NCBI GenBank assembly: GCA_937988865.1
Contig: CALKHV010000088.1
Location: forward strand, 1-5,559
Source: an uncultured Propionibacteriaceae bacterium
GTDB lineage: Bacteria > Actinomycetota > Actinomycetes > Propionibacteriales > Propionibacteriaceae
Direction: 5' to 3'
DNA length: 5,559 bases
This document shows positions 1 through 4,032 of the stretch, piece by piece. The first letter of the stretch is position 1; each line of letters opens with the position of its first letter. Both the position numbers and the translations under genes were made by a program. The notes under the pieces are model-generated. The model was not told the DNA's origin. It did not search any database and saw only the letters and a program-made list of their open reading frames with translations.

Positions 1-1077
1 GAGTACCACCACTTCTGGCGGACGCCGGCGTGGCGATGGTGGCGTCCGGTCCTGGCGCTGCTGGCCTTCGGATTCGCCTTTCTGGTGGTCCAGGTCATCG
101 TCCTGGTGGTGGCGATCGCCATCGACGCGAGCACCGGCCGGGTGCCTCTCGACGAATTCTTCAACGATGCGAGCACGGGCGTCATCAAGGCGACCCCGGT
201 CTTCTTCCTGGCCAACAACGTCGGCCTCGCAGCGCTCATCCCGGTGTCGCTCCTGCTGGGTTGGCTTGTCTTCGGTCAACGTCCGCGATGGCTCTCGAGC
301 GTCGTCGGCGGCATCCGCTGGGCATGGCTCGCCCGATGTTTCCTGGTGCTCCTGCCCTTGTGGATCGTCTACCTGGGCTTCGACACGTGGATGTCGTACC
401 GATCGGCCGGGACGCTCGACCTCAAGTTCACGTCCGACACGTGGCTGCTGGTGATCGGGATTCTCCTCACCACACCGTTCCAGGCGGCGGGGGAGGAGTA
501 CGCGTTCCGGGGATTCATCTCGCGAGCCACGTCGAGCTTCTTCAGGTGGCCGAAGGTCGGACTGATCGTTTCGACCATCGTCTCCTCCACACTGTTCATG
601 CTGGCCCACGCCGCCGGGGACGCCTGGCTGAACCTCTTCTACTTCAGCTTCGGAGTCATCGCGTCGGTCATGGTCTGGCGCACGGGTGGCCTCGAAGCCG
701 CCATCGCCATGCATGTCGTCAACAACGTGCTCAGCGAGATGCTCCTGCCCTTCCAGAACATCGAGGGCATGTTCGACCGCTCAGCCGGTGTCGCCGGTCC
801 GATGGTCCTGATCGGCGTCGCCGTTCCCCTCGTGGGCATGGGGCTCATCGAGTGGCAGGCGCGGCGGCACCACATCGTCCGTGTCTCAGCGCCGGCGCGA
901 GATGCCCTGAGTGCGCCGGCCCAGCCAGCACCCGTCTGGGGGCCACCGCCCCCGGCGTGGAGTCCGGTACCGCCGGCACCGGCACCGTGGAGTCCACCGG
1001 CGAACACCTGGCCACCCGCCCACGACCGGCAGGGCCCCAGCCCGCAGGGGGACGATCCCCGGCACGACGTCACGTAG
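1..1077 (+). CDS. CPBP family intramembrane metalloprotease (5'-truncated)
   Basis: This is the 3' part of an integral membrane protease of the CPBP (CAAX protease/bacteriocin-processing, 'Abi') family. The frame is open from base 1 (EYHHFWRTPAWRWWRP...), so the true start is upstream; 358 residues are visible. The family's three motifs are present: EEYAFRG (E165, E166, R170), FMLAH (H203) and HVVNN (H238, N242), which supply the catalytic glutamates and metal-binding residues. Hydrophobic segments lie at about 17-41, 67-91, 110-127, 148-162, 187-203, 208-226 and 262-282. Residues from about 305 to the end form a soluble Pro/Trp-rich tail with repeated W-S/G-P units and no recognisable domain. 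Family members process prenylated proteins, confer bacteriocin immunity or cleave anti-sigma factors; the substrate here is unknown. The stop codon is 12 bases before the next start, which suggests co-transcription. The family call is firm and the role is open. Confidence 0.93.
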   Translation, partial: EYHHFWRTPAWRWWRPVLALLAFGFAFLVVQVIVLVVAIAIDASTGRVPLDEFFNDASTGVIKATPVFFLANNVGLAALIPVSLLLGWLVFGQRPRWLSSVVGGIRWAWLARCFLVLLPLWIVYLGFDTWMSYRSAGTLDLKFTSDTWLLVIGILLTTPFQAAGEEYAFRGFISRATSSFFRWPKVGLIVSTIVSSTLFMLAHAAGDAWLNLFYFSFGVIASVMVWRTGGLEAAIAMHVVNNVLSEMLLPFQNIEGMFDRSAGVAGPMVLIGVAVPLVGMGLIEWQARRHHIVRVSAPARDALSAPAQPAPVWGPPPPAWSPVPPAPAPWSPPANTWPPAHDRQGPSPQGDDPRHDVT

Positions 1078-1089
1078 GATGGCCCGACC

Positions 1090-3069
1090 ATGACGACGCT
1101 CGACACCACCGCCGCCACCGCCCCCGCGTCGCTCTTCAGCCGACTCGAACCGCTCCTGGCGCAGGTCAGCAAACCCATCCAGTACGTCGGCGGTGAACAC
1201 AACTCCGTCGTGAAGGAGTGGGCGTCCACCGATGTCAGGTGGTGTCTGATGTACCCGGACGCGTACGAGGTCGGCCAACCCAATCAGGGCGTGGCAATCC
1301 TCTACGAGCTCCTCAACGAGCGCGACTGGATCCTCGCCGAGCGCACCTATTCGGTGTGGCCCGACCTCGAGAAGCTCATGCGCTCCGAGGGTCTGGTGCA
1401 GTTCACACTGGACGCCCACCGTCCCGTGAGGGCGTTCGACCTCTTCGGTGTCAGCTTCTCGACCGAGTTGGGCTACACCAACCTGCTGCAGGCCCTCGAC
1501 CTTGCCGGGATCCCCCTGCATGCGGCCGAACGTGGACTCGACGATCCGGTGGTCATCGCCGGCGGGCACGCGGCTTTCAACCCCGAACCCATCGCCGACT
1601 TCATCGACGCCGCTGTCCTCGGCGACGGCGAGGAGGCGTCCCTGCACATCAGCGAGATCGTGCGCGCGTGGAAGACCGAGGGACGCCCGGATGGTCGCGA
1701 CGGCCTGCTGCTCCGCCTCGCTGCGACCGGCAATGTGTACGTCCCGCGCTTCTACGACGTCGCCTACCTCGACGATGGACGCATCCAGCGCGTTGCCCCC
1801 AACCGACCCGGCGTCCCGTTCCAGGTGCGCAAGCACACCCTCATGGACCTCGACGCCTGGCCGTACCCCAGCAAGCCCCTGGTGCCGCTCGCCGAGACGG
1901 TGCACGAGCGCTACTCGGTCGAGATCTTCCGCGGCTGCACGCGAGGCTGTCGCTTCTGCCAGGCCGGGATGATCACGCGTCCGGTGCGCGAGCGCAGCAT
2001 CGACACGATCGGGGCCATGGTCGCGAACGGACTCAAGGCCACGGGTCTGGAAGAGGTGGGGCTGCTCTCGCTGTCGAGCGCCGACCACTCCGAGATCGCT
2101 GCGGTGACGAAGCAACTCGCCGACCGCTACGAGGGCACCAACGTCTCGCTCTCGCTGCCGAGCACCCGTGTGGACGCCTTCAACATCGACCTGGCCAACG
2201 AGCTGTCCCGCAATGGACGCCGGTCGGGGCTCACCTTTGCTCCGGAGGGCGGCAGTGAGCGCATGCGCAAGGTCATCAACAAGATGGTCACCGAGGACGA
2301 CCTGATCGCCACCGTCGCGACAGCCTTCGGCAACGGCTGGCGCCAGGTGAAGCTGTACTTCATGTGTGGGCTCCCGACCGAGACGGACGAGGACGTGCTC
2401 GCCATCGCCGACATGGCCCGTCGCGTCATCAAGACCGGACGCGAGGTCTCCGGCACCCGCGACATCCGCTGCACGATCTCGATCGGTGGATTCGTCCCCA
2501 AGCCGCACACCCCCTTCCAGTGGGCGGCGCAGGCTCACCCCGACGTCATCGACGCACGCCTCATGAAGCTTCGCGATGTCGTGCGCAACGATCGGCAGTT
2601 CGGCAAGGCGATCGGCATGCGCTACCACGACGGCAAGCCCGGTCAGATCGAGGGCCTTCTCAGTCGCGGTGACCGCCGGGTGGGCAGGGTGATCGAAGAG
2701 GTCTGGCGCCAGGGCGGCCGGTTCGACGGCTGGAGTGAGTACTTCAGCTACGACCGCTGGGCGGCCGCGTCCGCCTCGGCACTCGACGGCACCGGCGTCG
2801 ACCTCGAGTGGTACACGACCCGCGAGCGCGACTACGACGAAGTCCTGCCGTGGGACCACCTGGACGCCGGGCTCGACCGGGACTGGCTGTGGGAGGACTG
2901 GCAGGACGCGATCGACGGCGCCGAGGTCGAGGACTGCCGTTGGACGCCGTGCTACGACTGCGGCGTGTGCCCTCAACTGGGAACCGAGATCCAGATCGGC
3001 CCCACCGGACGCACGCTCCTCCCCCTCACCGTGACCGGTTCGCACCTGACCGCCAAGTCGGACGCATGA
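1090..3069 (+). CDS. TIGR03960 family radical SAM protein with B12-binding-like N-terminus
   Basis: A 659-residue cytoplasmic radical SAM enzyme of unknown reaction. Residues about 40-200 form the B12-binding-like (Rossmann-type) region, with the signatures YPDAYEVGQPNQG near 55-67, AGGHAAFNPEPIADFID near 157-173 and GDGE at 178-181. The cobalamin DxHxxG signature reads D57-A-Y-E-V-G62, so the axial His is a Tyr. The radical SAM domain (about 270-520) carries C283xxxC287xxC290 in FRGCTRGCRFCQAG for the 4Fe-4S cluster that binds S-adenosylmethionine, and a Gly-rich PEGGSER near 385-391. The C-terminus has CRWTPCYDCGVC (C616, C621, C624, C627), a candidate second metal site. The length and whole-protein pattern fit TIGR03960 of actinobacteria. 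The ATG start has a weak AGGA at 1076-1079 that overlaps the upstream stop, and FSRLEPLLAQVSKPIQYVGGE begins the conserved part soon after. The gene overlaps its partner gene downstream by ATGA. Confidence 0.95.
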   Translation: MTTLDTTAATAPASLFSRLEPLLAQVSKPIQYVGGEHNSVVKEWASTDVRWCLMYPDAYEVGQPNQGVAILYELLNERDWILAERTYSVWPDLEKLMRSEGLVQFTLDAHRPVRAFDLFGVSFSTELGYTNLLQALDLAGIPLHAAERGLDDPVVIAGGHAAFNPEPIADFIDAAVLGDGEEASLHISEIVRAWKTEGRPDGRDGLLLRLAATGNVYVPRFYDVAYLDDGRIQRVAPNRPGVPFQVRKHTLMDLDAWPYPSKPLVPLAETVHERYSVEIFRGCTRGCRFCQAGMITRPVRERSIDTIGAMVANGLKATGLEEVGLLSLSSADHSEIAAVTKQLADRYEGTNVSLSLPSTRVDAFNIDLANELSRNGRRSGLTFAPEGGSERMRKVINKMVTEDDLIATVATAFGNGWRQVKLYFMCGLPTETDEDVLAIADMARRVIKTGREVSGTRDIRCTISIGGFVPKPHTPFQWAAQAHPDVIDARLMKLRDVVRNDRQFGKAIGMRYHDGKPGQIEGLLSRGDRRVGRVIEEVWRQGGRFDGWSEYFSYDRWAAASASALDGTGVDLEWYTTRERDYDEVLPWDHLDAGLDRDWLWEDWQDAIDGAEVEDCRWTPCYDCGVCPQLGTEIQIGPTGRTLLPLTVTGSHLTAKSDA

Positions 3070-3767
3070 CACCGCGGGAGCAGCCTGAGCAGCAGGCGCC
3101 GCCCGTGCAGCGGCTGCGCGTCCGCTACGCCAAGCGGGGGCCGGCCCGGTTCACGAGCCATCGCGACTTCTCTCGCGCCTTCGAGCGCGCGCTTCGACGC
3201 GCAGAGGTGCCCATGGCCTATTCCTCCGGCTACTCACCCCACCCCCGCATCTCGTACGCCAATGCCTCCCCCACCTCGGCGGCGACCGAGGCCGAATACC
3301 TCGAGATCGGCCTCGCCCAGATGTGCGATCCGTCGCTCGTCCGTGACGCCCTGGACGCCGCCCTGCCGCCCGGGCTCGTCATCCTGACGGTCGTCGAGGC
3401 CGATCGGACGTCTTTCGCCGACCTGCTGACCGCGTCCACCTGGTCGGTCGACATGGGCGACGTGGACGCTGACGTTCTCGCGTCGGCCGTCGAGCGGCTG
3501 CTCGCGTCCGACGAGGTGCACATCACGCGCATGACGAAATCGGGTCTGCGTGATTTCGACGTCCGCGCGGCCGTGATCGAGCTCGCCGTGGTCGACGACC
3601 GTACTCTGCGCCTCGTCAGCCTCCAGCAGACCCCGCTCGTGCGCCCGGACGATGTCGTGGCGGCGCTCCGCAAGGTCGAGCCCCGGCTCGACACCGGACG
3701 TCCCGCGCTGCTGCTGCGGATCGATCAGGGGCGACTCGTCGACGGGGCCATGGTGGCGCCCTTCTGA
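3066..3767 (+). CDS. TIGR03936/DUF2344 radical-SAM-linked protein
   Basis: A 233-residue soluble protein of the TIGR03936 (DUF2344) family, which is found next to, or fused to, TIGR03960 radical SAM proteins. The recognisable core is RLRVRYAKRGPARFTSHRD (16-34), then FERALRRAEVPMAYSSGYSPHPRISYA (39-65, with H59 and R61 conserved in the family) and EAEYLEIGL soon after. The rest is a mixed alpha/beta region without catalytic motifs I can name. The ATG shares bases with the TGA of the upstream gene (ATGA at 3066-3069). There is no good Shine-Dalgarno sequence before it, so translation is probably coupled to the radical SAM gene, consistent with production of the two proteins together. The first 15 residues (MTPREQPEQQAPPVQ) are low-complexity, as is common for this family's start. 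Its function is unknown; a role as partner or substrate-recognition subunit of the radical SAM enzyme is an inference from linkage and fusion. Confidence 0.93.
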   Translation: MTPREQPEQQAPPVQRLRVRYAKRGPARFTSHRDFSRAFERALRRAEVPMAYSSGYSPHPRISYANASPTSAATEAEYLEIGLAQMCDPSLVRDALDAALPPGLVILTVVEADRTSFADLLTASTWSVDMGDVDADVLASAVERLLASDEVHITRMTKSGLRDFDVRAAVIELAVVDDRTLRLVSLQQTPLVRPDDVVAALRKVEPRLDTGRPALLLRIDQGRLVDGAMVAPF

Positions 3768-3843
3768 GAGCGAGGGCACGGGCGTCGGGGACGCACAGCC
3801 CCCAACGCGCCCGCGCAGGTCATCGTGCCTTCTGGGACCGTTG

Positions 3844-3852
3844 TGCCATACT
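3844..3852 (+). promoter_or_regulatory. Candidate extended -10 promoter of rne
   Basis: TGCCATACT reads as an extended -10 element: TG, one base, then CATACT, which matches TATAAT at four of six positions. It sits in the gap between the DUF2344 gene and rne and would start transcription near 3858-3860. No convincing -35 hexamer lies 16-18 bases upstream (CGTGCC at the 17-base spacing). That is tolerated for extended -10 promoters and common in high-GC actinobacteria. The call rests on sequence alone. Confidence 0.4.
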
Positions 3853-3856
3853 GGCA
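3844..3856. repeat. Perfect inverted repeat TGCCA-TAC-TGGCA over the -10
   Basis: Five-base arms (3844-3848 and 3852-3856) flank a three-base centre, and the candidate -10 hexamer lies inside. The outer bases GTTG (3840-3843) and CAAC (3855-3858) can pair alternatively if T3844 and G3845 bulge. It could be an operator for a dimeric regulator, or chance; I do not recognise it as the site of a known regulator. Confidence 0.45.
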
Positions 3857-3863
3857 ACAGGTT

Positions 3864-3883
3864 TGGGCTCCCCATGGAACCCA
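3864..3883 (+). other. Leader hairpin 1
   Basis: TGGG-C-TCC (3864-3871) pairs with GGA-A-CCCA (3876-3883) around a CCAT loop. There are seven Watson-Crick pairs and one internal C/A mismatch. It would lie within the first few bases of the rne transcript if the proposed promoter is right, where a 5' stem could protect the mRNA from decay. Confidence 0.45.
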
Positions 3884-3900
3884 GCACCGGGCAGCGATCC

Positions 3901-3942
3901 GCATGTCCCCACCGCGACGATCCAGTCGACCGCGGGGGACGC
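3901..3942 (+). other. Leader hairpin 2 (longest)
   Basis: An imperfect GC-rich stem-loop. GC (3901-3902) pairs with GC (3941-3942) across a bulged AT. GTCCCC (3905-3910) pairs with GGGGAC (3935-3940). After a bulged AC, CGCG (3913-3916) pairs with CGCG (3931-3934). An apical CGA/TCG stem (3918-3920 with 3926-3928) closes a TCCAG loop. That gives about 15 pairs in 42 bases. It is too far from the upstream stop, and lacks a following T run, to be a convincing terminator; I read it as part of the leader structure. Confidence 0.5.
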
Positions 3943-3973
3943 AGGGGTTCCCGGCCCGGCAACCGCCAGCTTG

Positions 3974-3995
3974 CACCGCACTTGACCGTGCGGTG
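3974..3995 (+). other. Leader hairpin 3, perfect 8-bp stem
   Basis: CACCGCAC (3974-3981) pairs without mismatch with GTGCGGTG (3988-3995) around the six-base loop TTGACC. There is no T tract after it, so it is not a canonical terminator. It lies 37 bases before the rne start codon. Confidence 0.55.
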
Positions 3996-4000
3996 ACCGA

Positions 4001-4030
4001 CCTGCACCCGCAGGGGTGCCACAGGAGCAC
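4001..4030 (+). promoter_or_regulatory. Overlapping alternative stems at the rne ribosome binding site
   Basis: Three stems share bases and exclude one another in sequence. Stem a is CCTGC (4001-4005) with GCAGG (4010-4014). Stem b is GCACCC (4004-4009) with GGGTGC (4014-4019), loop GCAG. Stem c is GTGC (4016-4019) with GCAC (4027-4030), which puts the AGGAG Shine-Dalgarno (4023-4027) in or against the loop. Forming b prevents c and frees the ribosome binding site; forming a prevents b and allows c. The pairings are seen directly; a switching role is inferred. Confidence 0.45.
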
Positions 4031-4032
4031 AC

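Larger units (their letters stand above)
3859..4032 (+). promoter_or_regulatory. Long structured 5' leader of rne
   Basis: About 174 bases lie between the predicted transcription start and the rne ATG, with no gene on either strand that I can support. The leader is almost continuously foldable: hairpins at 3864-3883, 3901-3942, 3946-3964 (GGTT/AACC closing stem, weak) and 3974-3995, then a set of alternative stems at 4001-4030. E. coli rne is known to be autoregulated through its 5' UTR, where RNase E recognises a hairpin. Similar control here is an inference, not a match to that element. No known riboswitch class was recognised: no B12 box, and no SAM or glycine core. Confidence 0.5.

Noticed and set aside
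30..1196. A 388-codon open frame overlapping the CPBP protease gene in another frame.
   Set aside because: No family resemblance, Arg/His/Pro-rich composition typical of off-frame high-GC reading, and it runs across the start of the radical SAM gene.
886..3072. A 728-codon open frame on the - strand opposite the radical SAM gene.
   Set aside because: It mirrors the codon bias of the high-GC + strand gene, its translation is low-complexity and unlike any family I know, and the + strand has an unmistakable protein.
3782..3794. A perfect hairpin GCGTC-GGG-GACGC just after the DUF2344 stop, considered as a terminator.
   Set aside because: The stem is only 5 bp and no T run follows; it cannot be told from chance in DNA this GC-rich, so read-through into rne remains possible.
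3982..3987. TTGACC as a -35 promoter element close to rne.
   Set aside because: No -10-like hexamer lies 16-18 bases downstream (CACCCG at the 17-base spacing), and the bases form the loop of hairpin 3.
3859..4032. A cobalamin or SAM riboswitch before rne, suggested by the B12/SAM-type enzyme upstream.
   Set aside because: No B12 box, no SAM-riboswitch core and the downstream gene is RNase E, which is not a usual target of either class.
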